The translations under genes were made by a program, and so were the position numbers. Below the pieces are notes generated by a model. The model worked only from the letters and a program-made list of their open reading frames with translations. It was not told the origin of the DNA and made no database searches. A DNA stretch of 64,000 bases from Cyclobacteriaceae bacterium (GTDB lineage Bacteria; Bacteroidota; Bacteroidia; Cytophagales; Cyclobacteriaceae), in NCBI GenBank assembly GCA_019638235.1, contig JAHBUE010000001.1, forward strand, positions 1,598,492 to 1,662,491, written 5' to 3'. Of the stretch, positions 35,823 through 44,335 are shown in pieces (position 1 is the first letter of the stretch; every line of letters starts with the position of its first letter).

Positions 35823-36837
35823 GCTTCAACCCGTGGGTCCTGTCATACTTGCCATTGAATCATCGTGCGATGAAACATCTGCCGCTGTGATTAGAAACGG
35901 CAAGGTACTCAATAATATTATCGCCTCACAGGCAGTACACCAGAAATATGGCGGTGTAGTGCCCGAACTGGCATCGCGCGCGCACCAGCGAAACATTGTA
36001 ATGGTTGTGGAAGAAGCGTTGACATCAGCCGGGGTTCAACTTCAGGAAATGGATGCCATTGCCTTTACCCGTGGGCCGGGATTAATGGGCTCGTTATTAG
36101 TTGGGGTTTCGTTTGCCAAGGGCCTGGCGCTTGCTCTGAACAAACCGCTTATTGAAGTTAACCACATGCAGGCTCATGTATTGTCGCATTTTATTGATGA
36201 CCCCAGGCCGGCTTTTCCGTTTATTTGCCTTACCGTAAGCGGAGGACATACACAATTAATTATAGTGAAGGATTACTTAGATATGGAAGTGATTGGCGAA
36301 ACCCAGGATGATGCCGTGGGCGAAGCCTTCGATAAAGCTGCCAAAATTATGGGCTTGCCTTACCCTGGCGGCCCGTTAATCGATAAACATGCGCAAGCCG
36401 GAAACCCGGAAGCGTATAGCTTTTCAAAAACAAGTATGCCGGGGCTTGATTTCTCTTTCAGCGGAATTAAAACTGCATTTTTGTATTTCATTCGCGATGA
36501 GCGCAAAAAGAACCCCGCTTTTGTTGAAGAAAACCTGAACGATATTTGTGCCAGCATCCAGCGCCACCTCATTTCTATGCTTACCGATAAGGTAGTGCAG
36601 GCAAGTGAGCAAACGGGCATCAATCAGGTTGCCATAGCAGGCGGTGTTTCTGCCAATTCTGGCTTGCGGAATGCCTTGAAAACATTAGCCGGTAAGCATG
36701 GATGGGATTTATTTATTCCGGCATTTGAATATTGTACCGATAATGCAGGTATGATTGCAATGGCCGCCCATTTCAAATACCAGAAAGGATTGTTTACTAA
36801 GTTGAATGTATCACCGTTGGCCCGAATGCCTGTTTAA
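35821..36837 (+). CDS. tsaD: tRNA threonylcarbamoyltransferase TsaD
   Basis: A 338-residue essential subunit that, with TsaB/TsaE, transfers threonylcarbamoyl to A37 of ANN-decoding tRNAs. Motifs: AIESSCDETSAAVI (about 11-24), the metal-binding NHMQAHVLSHF (about 113-123), VSGGHTQLI and the C-terminal GGVSANSGLRNAL and EYCTDNAGMIA. The ATG at 35821 fits the family start; a longer form from 35803 would begin inside tamB. With this start, tsaD and tamB begin on the two strands of the same CATG. Confidence 0.92.
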   Translation: MLQPVGPVILAIESSCDETSAAVIRNGKVLNNIIASQAVHQKYGGVVPELASRAHQRNIVMVVEEALTSAGVQLQEMDAIAFTRGPGLMGSLLVGVSFAKGLALALNKPLIEVNHMQAHVLSHFIDDPRPAFPFICLTVSGGHTQLIIVKDYLDMEVIGETQDDAVGEAFDKAAKIMGLPYPGGPLIDKHAQAGNPEAYSFSKTSMPGLDFSFSGIKTAFLYFIRDERKKNPAFVEENLNDICASIQRHLISMLTDKVVQASEQTGINQVAIAGGVSANSGLRNALKTLAGKHGWDLFIPAFEYCTDNAGMIAMAAHFKYQKGLFTKLNVSPLARMPV

Positions 36838-36839
36838 TT

Positions 36840-37226
36840 ATGAAACAGATTTTTAAACCTGGAGATCAGAAAACGTACGAACGTGTAATTTCGGAAAATG
36901 ATGTTGCGGCATTTCATGGCGAAGTTGTGCACCCGGTATGCGCTACGTTTGCGCTTGCGCGCGATATTGAATGGTCAACCCGGTTGTTTGTGTTGGAAAT
37001 GAAAGACGAAGATGAAGAGGGTATCGGAACGTTTTTGAGCATTGACCACAAAGGCCCGGCTTTTGTTAGCGAAACCTTAACGATTAATGCCACTGTTGAA
37101 TCAATAACTGGACATGAATTGATTTGCTCGTATATTGCCAGGGTAGGAGACAGGACAGTAGCCACAGGAAAGACCGGGCAGAAAATTTTGAAACGAGAAA
37201 AAATAGCGCGGCTGCTCCGGCATTAA
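36840..37226 (+). CDS. Hotdog-fold thioesterase (FlK-like)
   Basis: A 128-residue single hotdog domain, similar to the fluoroacetyl-CoA thioesterase / thioesterase-like family. VHPVCATFALARDIEWSTRLFV (about 31-52) is the central hotdog helix region; SIDHKGPAFVSETLTINATVESI forms the beta-sheet face with a His in the usual active-site zone. It lies 2 bp after tsaD and 3 bp before smpB, so it is part of that operon. A small acyl-CoA is the likely substrate; the actual one is unknown. Confidence 0.75.
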   Translation: MKQIFKPGDQKTYERVISENDVAAFHGEVVHPVCATFALARDIEWSTRLFVLEMKDEDEEGIGTFLSIDHKGPAFVSETLTINATVESITGHELICSYIARVGDRTVATGKTGQKILKREKIARLLRH

Positions 37227-37229
37227 CGT

Positions 37230-37688
37230 ATGACCAAACGATTTACAAACGATATTAACATAAAAAATAAGCGGGCGGGCTTTGAGTTTGAGTTGCTCGA
37301 TAAATATGTGGCCGGCTTGGTGTTGAAAGGAACGGAGATAAAATCCATTAAAGAAGGTAACGTAAATCTCCAGGACGGGTATTGCTATTTTAATAATGGC
37401 GAATTGTTTGTGAAGGCTATTAATATTACACCATACACACAGGGCACGCATTACAACCACGAGGCAGGGCGCGAGCGCAAACTGTTGCTGAAGAAACAAG
37501 AGCTTAGAAAATTGGAATCCAAAGTTTCAGAAAAGGGATTGACATTGGTGCCGGTGCGATTGTTTATTAATAACAAAGGTTTTGCTAAATTGGAGGTTGC
37601 GCTTGCCCGTGGCAAGAAAATACATGACAAGCGGGATAGCATAAAAGAGCGGGATATAAAACGTGAATTAAGTAGAGTTAAATTTTGA
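37230..37688 (+). CDS. smpB: SsrA-binding protein SmpB
   Basis: A 152-residue partner of tmRNA in trans-translation, which rescues stalled ribosomes. Conserved landmarks: NDINIKNKRAGFEFELLDKYVAGLVLKGTEIKSI (about 7-40), LQDGYCYF, REHKLLL-like RERKLLLKKQELRKLE (about 80-95), LFINNKGFAKLEVALARGKK and the basic C-terminal tail KRDSIKERDIKRELSR needed for accommodation. No ssrA gene was seen nearby. Confidence 0.95.
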   Translation: MTKRFTNDINIKNKRAGFEFELLDKYVAGLVLKGTEIKSIKEGNVNLQDGYCYFNNGELFVKAINITPYTQGTHYNHEAGRERKLLLKKQELRKLESKVSEKGLTLVPVRLFINNKGFAKLEVALARGKKIHDKRDSIKERDIKRELSRVKF

Positions 37689-37691
37689 TTT

Positions 37692-38489
37692 GTGAATAAC
37701 GGATTGCCTGAATACGGTGTTTGTCGCCTTAGTATAGTACCGATGCGAAGCTCGCCTTCTCATAAAGCCGAGCAGATTTCGCAATTGCTGTTTGGCGATC
37801 AGTACGAAGTGCATGAAGTAAGCAACGATAAACTATGGCTCCGTATTCATATATACTACGACCAATTCGAAGGCTGGATAGATGCACGGCAGCATCACGC
37901 TATCTCAAAGGAGTATTACGATTATATAAATCGTGCTGATTTTAAAATTACACTCGACCAGACCTCTACAATTTTATATAACAAAAACCCATTGATGATT
38001 TTGATGGGAAGCATTATCCCGATTTCCGGCTCTGAGTTGTTTAAAATGGAGGAACAGTTTGCCTTTAATGGCGATTCAAAAAGTCTGGGGGTAAAGCGTG
38101 AAGCAGATTATCTCAAGGCAGTAGCGCTGAAATACCTGAACGCTCCCTGCCAATGGGGCGGTAAAACACTGTTTGGTATTGATGCTGCCGGATTTGTGCA
38201 AATGACCTACAAGATTTGCGGTTACCGGTTAGGCCGTACTATCGGTGAGCAGTTCCGGCAGGGCAAACCGGTAGCGGATTTTGCAGATACCCTGCCAGGC
38301 GATATTATGTTTTTTGGTTCTTCTGAACACCACCCCGACCACGTTGGAATATTGCTTGAGCCTGAAAAAATTATTCACGTATCAGGCAAAGTGCGTATTG
38401 ACTACGTGAATGAAGAAGGCATTTTGAACATGGACACAAAGATTTATACGCACTCCCTCAAGGCGATCAGAAGGGTTTTGTCAGAGTAA
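37692..38489 (+). CDS. NlpC/P60-like protein with the catalytic Cys replaced
   Basis: A 265-residue protein with two SH3b-like regions (about 8-65 and 80-120) and a C-terminal NlpC/P60 domain, the arrangement of Bacteroidota gamma-D-glutamyl-diamino acid peptidases. The site normally reading GIDCSGF reads GIDAAGF (GAT GCT GCC GGA, about residue 158), so the nucleophilic Cys is Ala. The His region (HPDHVGILLEP) and PGDIMFFG are kept. I infer a non-catalytic peptidoglycan-binding pseudo-enzyme. No signal peptide is obvious. GTG start, 3 bp after smpB. Confidence 0.82.
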   Translation: MNNGLPEYGVCRLSIVPMRSSPSHKAEQISQLLFGDQYEVHEVSNDKLWLRIHIYYDQFEGWIDARQHHAISKEYYDYINRADFKITLDQTSTILYNKNPLMILMGSIIPISGSELFKMEEQFAFNGDSKSLGVKREADYLKAVALKYLNAPCQWGGKTLFGIDAAGFVQMTYKICGYRLGRTIGEQFRQGKPVADFADTLPGDIMFFGSSEHHPDHVGILLEPEKIIHVSGKVRIDYVNEEGILNMDTKIYTHSLKAIRRVLSE

Positions 38490-38560
38490 TTCAACTACTC
38501 AATAGCGTACCGGCTGCAATCTATCTTGCATGGTAAAAAGAATGCAGTTAAATTTCACTC

Positions 38561-39055
38561 ATGAACAGCCGTGTGTTGGTACTCAATCAGGACTTCAGCC
38601 CGTTAATGGTTTGCTCCGTTCAGCGTGCCTTTGTACTGGTGTACCTGAACAAAAGCGAGATGATTCGTCCGGCAAACGGGCATAAACTTCACTCGGTTAG
38701 CCAGAGTTACCCCATGCCTTCCGTTATCCGGTTAAACCGGTATGTACGGGCGCCCTATAAAGGCGTTGCGCTTACCCGGCAAAACATTTTTAAGCGCGAT
38801 AACTTCGAGTGTCAGTATTGTGGCACAAAAAGAGAACTTACGTTAGACCATGTCATTCCAAGTTCAAAAGGCGGGCAGCACACCTGGAGTAATTTAGTTA
38901 CTGCTTGCAAGAAGTGTAACACAAAAAAAGGCGACTTCACTCCCGAAGAAGCCGGTATGCCCTTGCGTAGAAAACCGCATAAGCCTTCATACTCCCTTTT
39001 CCTTCGCGAGCTTTCAACCCACCATGGAAACGAATGGGATGAGTATTTGGGGTAG
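38561..39055 (+). CDS. HNH endonuclease domain protein
   Basis: A 164-residue protein of the widespread HNH family. The N-terminal part (VLVLNQDFSPLMVCSVQRAFVLVYLNKSEMI) is the usual lead of this subfamily. The HNH core runs from FECQYCGTKRELTLDHVIPSSKGG (about 86-109), with the zinc CxxC and catalytic DH, to WSNLVTACKKCNTKKGD (second CxxC). Substrate and role are unknown. It is a single gene with no phage or intron context visible. Confidence 0.85.
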   Translation: MNSRVLVLNQDFSPLMVCSVQRAFVLVYLNKSEMIRPANGHKLHSVSQSYPMPSVIRLNRYVRAPYKGVALTRQNIFKRDNFECQYCGTKRELTLDHVIPSSKGGQHTWSNLVTACKKCNTKKGDFTPEEAGMPLRRKPHKPSYSLFLRELSTHHGNEWDEYLG

Positions 39056-39091
39056 GATGCCATTACCTGGCGCAGGGCAACACTAATGGTT

Positions 39092-40432
39092 CTAAAACCT
39101 CAACGTAAACACCGTTCGTACATCCGGTTCGGACTCAACGCTTATTGAGCCGTTGTGCATTTGCATTATCTGGCGCGACAGGCTTAGGCCGATACCGGAG
39201 CCGGTGCGCTTGGTGGAGTAGAAGGGAACAAATATTTTTTCGATGGCTTCTTTTATGATGCCCGCTCCGTTGTCGGTTACTTCAATTTTTACAGCGCTTT
39301 CATCATATAATCCACGTAGCTCAAGTGTTGGATTGGGAGTTTCAGTAAGCGCTTCTACAGCATTTTTTAATAAGTTGATGAGCACCTGTTCAATCATCTC
39401 TTCATCACCCTGTAGGGTAAGATATTCTGATGTGCATGACCATGAAAAATTTATATTGTGCTTTTTAATGTCGGGCTTCATTAAGGTGGCTACCTTTTCA
39501 AGGAAATCTTTCAGGCGAATAGATTTCATTATTGGTTTTGGCAGGGAGGTATATTCGCGATACGCATCAATAAATTTGATTAGCCCTTTGCTTCTGTTTT
39601 CAATAGTATTCAACCCCTCTCTTAAATCTTCAGCGCCTTCTGTTTTCAGTTCATAGTGCCCGTCTTTCTTTTGCATGTCATACGCCAGCACATCTTTAAG
39701 CGTAGAGGTAAGGGATGAAATAGGCGTGATGGAATTCATGATTTCATGTCGCAACACACGGGTGAGATTTTGCCAGGCTTCGAGTTCTTGTTTTTGCAAT
39801 TCAGGTTGAATGTTTTGCAACGTAATCAGGCGTACATCATTTCCGCGTATCCGAATCTCGGTAGCTTGTACGGTAAGGTATAATTCGTTACTGCCTTTAT
39901 ATAGCGTACTTTTACCAGACTCGGTTTCGATGATAGCCTGGTAAAGTTTAGGATTTGATTCTTTCAGGTTATGAATTTTTTTGATGGCCGGCACATTCAT
40001 GAACTTTCGTGCATTGGCATTGATCAACTGAATGTTTCCTTCTGCATCATACGAAAGTATGCCGGTTCTGACCTGTTGCACAATGGTGTTCAGGTATTGC
40101 CAGTGTTCTTCTTTTTCTGATCGCGCTTTTCGGAATGCTTCCAGCACTTCATTGAAGGCAAGATTAAGGTCTTTAAAGCTTTTTCCGAGTTTATGATCGG
40201 CTGTAAAGCCCGAAATAAAATCGGAATACTTAACCGATTCTAAGAAGCGTGTAAGCTTGCGGTTGATTTGGCTTACAAAACGGAACAGTTCGGCTAATTG
40301 AAGCATGATGATTATGCCGGTAAGTATGGCGGCAAGAATCATATTCTCATTTCCGAGCATATAGATAAAGAGCGCCAGGGTTAATCCCATCAGGATTATA
40401 CGAAGCAGCACACGGAAACGAAAATCACCCAT
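39092..40432 (-). CDS. NtrB-like sensor histidine kinase
   Basis: A 446-residue membrane histidine kinase. Two adjacent transmembrane helices (about 8-24 and 28-48) with almost no periplasmic loop suggest that it senses within the membrane or cytoplasm. A PAS-like domain (about 105-200) is followed by the phosphoacceptor LRHEIMNSITPISSL (about 228-242) and the ATPase core NLLKNAVEAL, DNGAGI and GSGIGLSLSRQIM. It lies 17 bp downstream of the NtrC-like regulator and certainly forms a pair with it. The adjacent exporter suggests sensing of an envelope or toxic-compound signal. Confidence 0.9.
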   Translation of the reverse strand: MGDFRFRVLLRIILMGLTLALFIYMLGNENMILAAILTGIIIMLQLAELFRFVSQINRKLTRFLESVKYSDFISGFTADHKLGKSFKDLNLAFNEVLEAFRKARSEKEEHWQYLNTIVQQVRTGILSYDAEGNIQLINANARKFMNVPAIKKIHNLKESNPKLYQAIIETESGKSTLYKGSNELYLTVQATEIRIRGNDVRLITLQNIQPELQKQELEAWQNLTRVLRHEIMNSITPISSLTSTLKDVLAYDMQKKDGHYELKTEGAEDLREGLNTIENRSKGLIKFIDAYREYTSLPKPIMKSIRLKDFLEKVATLMKPDIKKHNINFSWSCTSEYLTLQGDEEMIEQVLINLLKNAVEALTETPNPTLELRGLYDESAVKIEVTDNGAGIIKEAIEKIFVPFYSTKRTGSGIGLSLSRQIMQMHNGSISVESEPDVRTVFTLRF

Positions 40433-40449
40433 ACAATTTCAAGATTCAA

Positions 40450-41829
40450 TCAAAGCCCATGTTTTTCAAGTCTTCTGTATAGCGATGAACGTGTAAGACC
40501 AAGTTCGGTTGCCGCCTGGGTAATGTTGCCGTTATATTTTTTCAATACTTTCCTGATCAGCAACTTCTCAACTTCTTCTAAATTGTATTGTTCAAGATTT
40601 AATTGCCCGTCTTCTTTCTGACTTACAGCTGAGAGATTAAAATCTTCGGGCTGAAGGATTGCATGGTTGCTAAGAATTACAGCACGTTCAATAGCATGTT
40701 GCAGTTCGCGAATGTTGCCGGGCCAGGGGTGCTTGTGCATACGCACGGCAGCCGCATCGCTTATTTTGTTTACTTGTTTGCCATACTTGTCGGCATAGTA
40801 GGCAAGAAAATGATTGGCTAATAACGGAATATCTTCTAATCGTTCGCGCAAGGGCGGAATTTCAATTTCAATGGTGTTGATCCGATAAAGCAAATCCTGC
40901 CGGAAGCGGTTTTCTTTCACCATGTCGTACAGCGGCATGTTGGTAGCGGAAATAAGCCGTATATTAATGGGTGTTTCTTTATTGGCGCCAACGCGACTTA
41001 CCCTTCGGTTTTGAAGCACCGTTAATAGTTTGGCCTGTAGCGGCATGGAAAGATTTCCGATCTCATCTAAAAACAACGTTCCGTCATTCGCCAATTCAAA
41101 GCGGCCGGCACGGTCTTCTTTGGCATCGGTAAATGCGCCTTTTTTATGACCGAACAGCTCGCTCTCAAAAAGTGTTTCTGTTATGGAGCCAAGATCGACA
41201 CCTACAAAATTTTCATACGACCGTGATGAGTTTCTATGTATCGCACGGGCTATTAATTCTTTTCCGGTTCCGTTCTCACCAAGAATCAGAACATTGGCAT
41301 CGGTTTGTGCCACGCGATCAATGGTTTGAAAGATGCGCTGCATAGCTGTGCTTTGCCCGATGATCTCGCTGAAGCGTCTATTCAACTCCTGGTTGATTTC
41401 CTGGTTTTTTATTTTCAATGTTTCAACCTGGTCGCGCGATTCGCGCAAGCGCATAGATGAATATAATGTTGCCAGCAACTTTTCATTTTCCCAGGGCTTT
41501 AAAACAAAATCGGTTGCACCGGCTTTGATGGCTTTAACGGCCATTTGCACATCGCCATAGGCGGTAATCAACACCACTACGGCAGAGGGGTCAAGTTCTA
41601 ATATTTTACCCAACCAGTAATACCCTTCGCTTCCACTGCTCACATCTTTTGTAAAATTCATGTCAAGCAGAATAACATCGTAATCTTCGTTATCCATCAG
41701 GGCCGGTATGGCTTCCGGATTTTTCTCAATATCAACCTGGGCAAAGTGCCGCTTCAAAAACATTTTCGCGGCTTTAAGCAAGTCTTCGTTATCGTCTACA
41801 ATCAGAATTTTACCGTGCTTTTGTTCCAT
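40450..41829 (-). CDS. NtrC-family sigma-54-dependent response regulator with Fis-type HTH
   Basis: A 459-residue activator of sigma-54 RNA polymerase. The receiver domain has DD at 12-13 and phosphoacceptor Asp56 (VILLDMNF). The AAA+ domain (about 155-390) has Walker A GENGTGKE, the sigma-54 contact loop GAFTDA (GAFTGA in most) and Walker B LFLDEIGNL. A Fis helix-turn-helix ends the protein (NITQAATELGLTRSSLYRRLEKHGL, about 433-457). It is transcribed away from the exporter genes; the inverted repeats between them are its likely binding sites, one lying 17 bp before its own start (autoregulation inferred). Confidence 0.92.
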   Translation of the reverse strand: MEQKHGKILIVDDNEDLLKAAKMFLKRHFAQVDIEKNPEAIPALMDNEDYDVILLDMNFTKDVSSGSEGYYWLGKILELDPSAVVVLITAYGDVQMAVKAIKAGATDFVLKPWENEKLLATLYSSMRLRESRDQVETLKIKNQEINQELNRRFSEIIGQSTAMQRIFQTIDRVAQTDANVLILGENGTGKELIARAIHRNSSRSYENFVGVDLGSITETLFESELFGHKKGAFTDAKEDRAGRFELANDGTLFLDEIGNLSMPLQAKLLTVLQNRRVSRVGANKETPINIRLISATNMPLYDMVKENRFRQDLLYRINTIEIEIPPLRERLEDIPLLANHFLAYYADKYGKQVNKISDAAAVRMHKHPWPGNIRELQHAIERAVILSNHAILQPEDFNLSAVSQKEDGQLNLEQYNLEEVEKLLIRKVLKKYNGNITQAATELGLTRSSLYRRLEKHGL

Positions 41830-41845
41830 AGTCGATCAGTATTTG

Positions 41846-41857
41846 TCCGTTAACGGA
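41846..41857. promoter_or_regulatory. Inverted repeat, candidate operator of the NtrC-like regulator
   Basis: Perfect palindrome TCCGTTAACGGA 17 bp upstream of the regulator start codon. It shares TCCG-N4-CGGA with the repeat at 41947-41958, so I infer the same protein binds both. Confidence 0.5.
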
Positions 41858-41944
41858 ACAGGCCTGGCAAAGTTGATACCGGATGTTGGTTTCATGCAGA
41901 TTTGTGTAGTTTCGGGGAATTGCGCCTGTAAATATAGCTGATAA

Positions 41945-41980
41945 TGTCCGCATACGGACATATCCGTTCACATCTGAACG
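41945..41980. promoter_or_regulatory. Two helically phased inverted repeats, candidate enhancer (UAS)
   Basis: TGTCCG-CATA-CGGACA (41945-41960, counted to the outer bases) and CGTTCA-CATC-TGAACG (41965-41980) are both perfect inverted repeats with 4-base centres. The centres are 20 bp apart, about two helical turns. They lie about 76-96 bp upstream of the sigma-54-like -12 element at 42046, the normal position for NtrC-type activator sites. Confidence 0.55.
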
Positions 41981-42033
41981 CGAAACAGAGTGAAACAGGG
42001 TCTAAAATAGGGTTTACAAGGTGTTTAGGACAC

Positions 42034-42049
42034 TTGGCACACTTGTTGG
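42034..42049 (+). promoter_or_regulatory. Sigma-54-like -24/-12 promoter of the adaptor gene
   Basis: TTGGCAC-N5-TTGG. The -24 half is perfect against TTGGCAC, with correct spacing. The -12 half reads TTGG (then CA) instead of TTGC. It ends 30 bp before the adaptor ATG. The same TTGGCAC-N5-TTGGCA arrangement occurs before the permease gene at 44264. Confidence 0.5.
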
Positions 42050-42079
42050 CAATAGGCGTTTGTATTTTAATGTTTTCCG

Positions 42080-43336
42080 ATGGATCGCCAGTTAAAAAAG
42101 AAGAAATGGACACTTAAAAAAATTGCTACATACAGTGGCATTGCCCTTTTTGTTGTGTTTGTTGTGTATCAGTTTTGGTTTGCCGACAGGCGCTCGCGGT
42201 TGCGGGTAGATATAGATAAGATTACTATTTCTGAAGTAAAGCGAGGCCAGTTTAAAGAATACATTCCTCAAACCGGAACGGTAGAGCCAATGCGCACGGT
42301 TTATTTAGATGCCGTGGAGGGCGGAACCATCAAGCGCATTGTTGCTGAAAGTGGCGCCATGCTGAAACCCGGAGATATTGTTCTTGAATTAAGCAACCTT
42401 AACCGCGAGATAAGCGTCCTTGACCAGGAGTCGAACCTGACGCAAAGCATTAACCGCATACGCGAAACCCGTTTGCAGATAACCCAGAATGCGTTACGTC
42501 AGCAAGAGAGCTTAATTACAATTGACAATGCCTTGGCAACGTTGAAACCACAATACGAACGGCAGAAACAACTTTTTGATAAGAAGCTTATCGCGAAACA
42601 GGAGTTTGAGCGGACAGAAGCGGATTACTTAGCCAATCTGAAACGCAAGGATATTACCTACCAGGCTTACCGACTTGATTCACTCGACAGGCTCAGGCAG
42701 ATTGTTCAACTTGACCAAAGCGAAAGAAAATTATTGCAAAGTTTAGAGAACGTAGGAAAGATATTAGACAACCTTGTTGTGAAAGCGCCTATTGAAGGCA
42801 GGCTCACTCGTCCGCAATTAGACGTAGGGCAGAGTGTTGCTCCCGGCCAGCGGTTGGGGCAGGTAGATGTAGTGGACAACTATAAAGTGCGCGTGGAAAT
42901 TGATGAGCTTTATTTGCCGCGCATAACCGAAGGGCTTAGTTCCATTATCACCTATGCCGGCAAGGATTACGATGCGGTAATCACGTATGTGTACCCCAAT
43001 GTATTGAACGGTCGCTTTCCGGTTGATATGAATTTTACAGGCGAAGTTCCGCCCGGTATAAGAAGGGGGCTTTCGCTAAGGCTTCGTATTGAATTAGGCC
43101 AGCCTTCTGAAGAAACATTGTTGCCTATGGGCGGGTTCTATAAAGATACGGGGGGTAACTGGGTGTATGTTGTGGAAGAAGGAGGCGCGCGTGCCGTAAA
43201 ACGAAATAATGTTAAGCTGGGGCGTAAGATGGGCAGCGAATATTATGAAGTGCTGGAAGGCTTAAAGCCGGGCGAGCGGGTGATTACCTCATCGTATGAG
43301 AATTTCGGTGACAACGAAGTATTGGTATTTAACTAA
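42080..43336 (+). CDS. MacA/HlyD-type periplasmic adaptor of an ABC exporter
   Basis: A 418-residue membrane-fusion protein linking an inner-membrane ABC transporter to an outer-membrane channel. One N-terminal membrane helix (about 17-34) is followed by the first half of a lipoyl/barrel-sandwich domain (GTVEPMRTVYLDAVEGGTIKRIV), a long alpha-helical hairpin (about 105-230) and the second lipoyl half (VVKAPIEGRLTRPQLDVGQSVAPGQRLGQV, about 234-263). Beta-barrel and membrane-proximal domains follow. Downstream lie the matching ATPase and two FtsX-type permeases. Expression is probably switched on by the divergent two-component pair via sigma-54. Confidence 0.88.
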   Translation: MDRQLKKKKWTLKKIATYSGIALFVVFVVYQFWFADRRSRLRVDIDKITISEVKRGQFKEYIPQTGTVEPMRTVYLDAVEGGTIKRIVAESGAMLKPGDIVLELSNLNREISVLDQESNLTQSINRIRETRLQITQNALRQQESLITIDNALATLKPQYERQKQLFDKKLIAKQEFERTEADYLANLKRKDITYQAYRLDSLDRLRQIVQLDQSERKLLQSLENVGKILDNLVVKAPIEGRLTRPQLDVGQSVAPGQRLGQVDVVDNYKVRVEIDELYLPRITEGLSSIITYAGKDYDAVITYVYPNVLNGRFPVDMNFTGEVPPGIRRGLSLRLRIELGQPSEETLLPMGGFYKDTGGNWVYVVEEGGARAVKRNNVKLGRKMGSEYYEVLEGLKPGERVITSSYENFGDNEVLVFN

Positions 43337-43431
43337 CGATTATTAAACAATCTGTAACTTTTTACAATAAAACGAGTATTAAAGAACTAAATCCTTAAAG
43401 AAAACATCCTAACATTGAAAATAACCAAGCC

Positions 43432-44121
43432 ATGATTAAACTAAAAAGCCTTGAAAAAGTGTACACTACCGAAGAGGTAGAAACCACTGCCCTTAACAAC
43501 ATTAACCTGGAAATTAAAGATGGCGAGTTTGTCGCCATCATGGGCCCCTCCGGTTGCGGTAAGTCAACCTTGCTGAACATACTGGGGTTGTTAGATAACC
43601 CCTCAAACGGAGAGTACCACTTCGGTGAGCATGAAGTGGCGCAATACTCTGAACGCCAGCGCGCACAGTTGCGTAAAGGCTCAATCGGCTTCGTGTTTCA
43701 AAGCTTTAACCTGATTGATGAGTTGACTGTATTTGAAAACGTTGAGCTTCCGTTGTTGTATATGAAAGTTCCTTCTGCCGAGCGCAAACAGCGTGTGGAG
43801 GAAGTGCTTGAACGCATGGGCATTATGCACCGCAGAAATCACTTTCCGCAGCAGCTTTCGGGCGGTCAGCAACAGCGTGTGGCTATTTCGCGCGCAATTG
43901 TGGCAAAGCCTAAAGTAATCCTTGCCGATGAACCTACCGGTAACCTCGATTCGGCCAATGGCGAAGAAGTAATGAAATTACTTTCGCAATTAAATGAAGA
44001 AGGAACAACCATTATCATGGTAACGCACTCACCTTACGATGCCAACTATGCGCACCGCATTGTTAACCTGTTCGATGGCAAAGTGGTTACGGAAAACATC
44101 AAGGAGCAATTCCACATATAA
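43432..44121 (+). CDS. MacB/LolD-type ABC transporter ATP-binding protein
   Basis: A 229-residue ABC ATPase of the MacB/LolD/FtsE class. Walker A GPSGCGKS (about 36-43), Q-loop [13 protein letters not shown], signature [14 protein letters not shown] (about 142-155), Walker [14 protein letters not shown] and the His switch VTHSP are all intact. It has no membrane domain and so must pair with the separate permeases at 44336 and 46866. It sits 95 bp after the adaptor gene and is followed by an intrinsic terminator, so adaptor and ATPase form one unit. Confidence 0.93.
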   Translation: MIKLKSLEKVYTTEEVETTALNNINLEIKDGEFVAIMGPSGCGKSTLLNILGLLDNPSNGEYHFGEHEVAQYSERQRAQLRKGSIGFVFQSFNLIDELTVFENVELPLLYMKVPSAERKQRVEEVLERMGIMHRRNHFPQQLSGGQQQRVAISRAIVAKPKVILADEPTGNLDSANGEEVMKLLSQLNEEGTTIIMVTHSPYDANYAHRIVNLFDGKVVTENIKEQFHI

Positions 44122-44149
44122 TCTCATAGGTTTAGGTTGTTTAGCGGAG

Positions 44150-44178
44150 AGTCCGGGTTTTATGCCCGGACTTTTTTT
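44150..44178 (+). terminator. Intrinsic terminator after the ATPase gene
   Basis: AGTCCGGG (44150-44157) and CCCGGACT (44165-44172) form a perfect 8-bp stem around a 7-base loop, followed by seven T residues. Confidence 0.9.
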
Positions 44179-44184
44179 GTTAAA

Positions 44185-44204
44185 CCGTACACTGTTTTGT
44201 ACGG
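44185..44204. promoter_or_regulatory. Inverted repeat upstream of the permease promoter, candidate UAS
   Basis: Perfect repeat CCGTAC-N8-GTACGG, just after the terminator and about 83 bp before the sigma-54-like -12 element. Its half (TACGGAAC) resembles the TAACGGAAC and ATACGGAC halves of the repeats at 41846 and 41945. Confidence 0.45.
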
Positions 44205-44263
44205 AACTGAACACTCTTCATTAAAGAGATGCGTGTACTATGCTTGTTTAGCCGAAATAATAA

Positions 44264-44281
44264 TTGGCACTTTCTTTGGCA
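44264..44281 (+). promoter_or_regulatory. Sigma-54-like -24/-12 promoter of the first permease gene
   Basis: TTGGCAC-N5-TTGGCA, the same architecture as at 42034, 54 bp before the permease ATG. The -24 half is perfect; the -12 half deviates by G for C. Confidence 0.45.
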
Positions 44282-44335
44282 TACGTGCAACCTGTTCAAC
44301 CCGAATTGAGTCTAATAGCATAAACCAACCCACGC

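Noticed and set aside
36840..38560. ssrA (tmRNA) next to smpB
   Set aside because: No tRNA-Ala-like ends with a tag-coding open frame were seen in the flanks of smpB.
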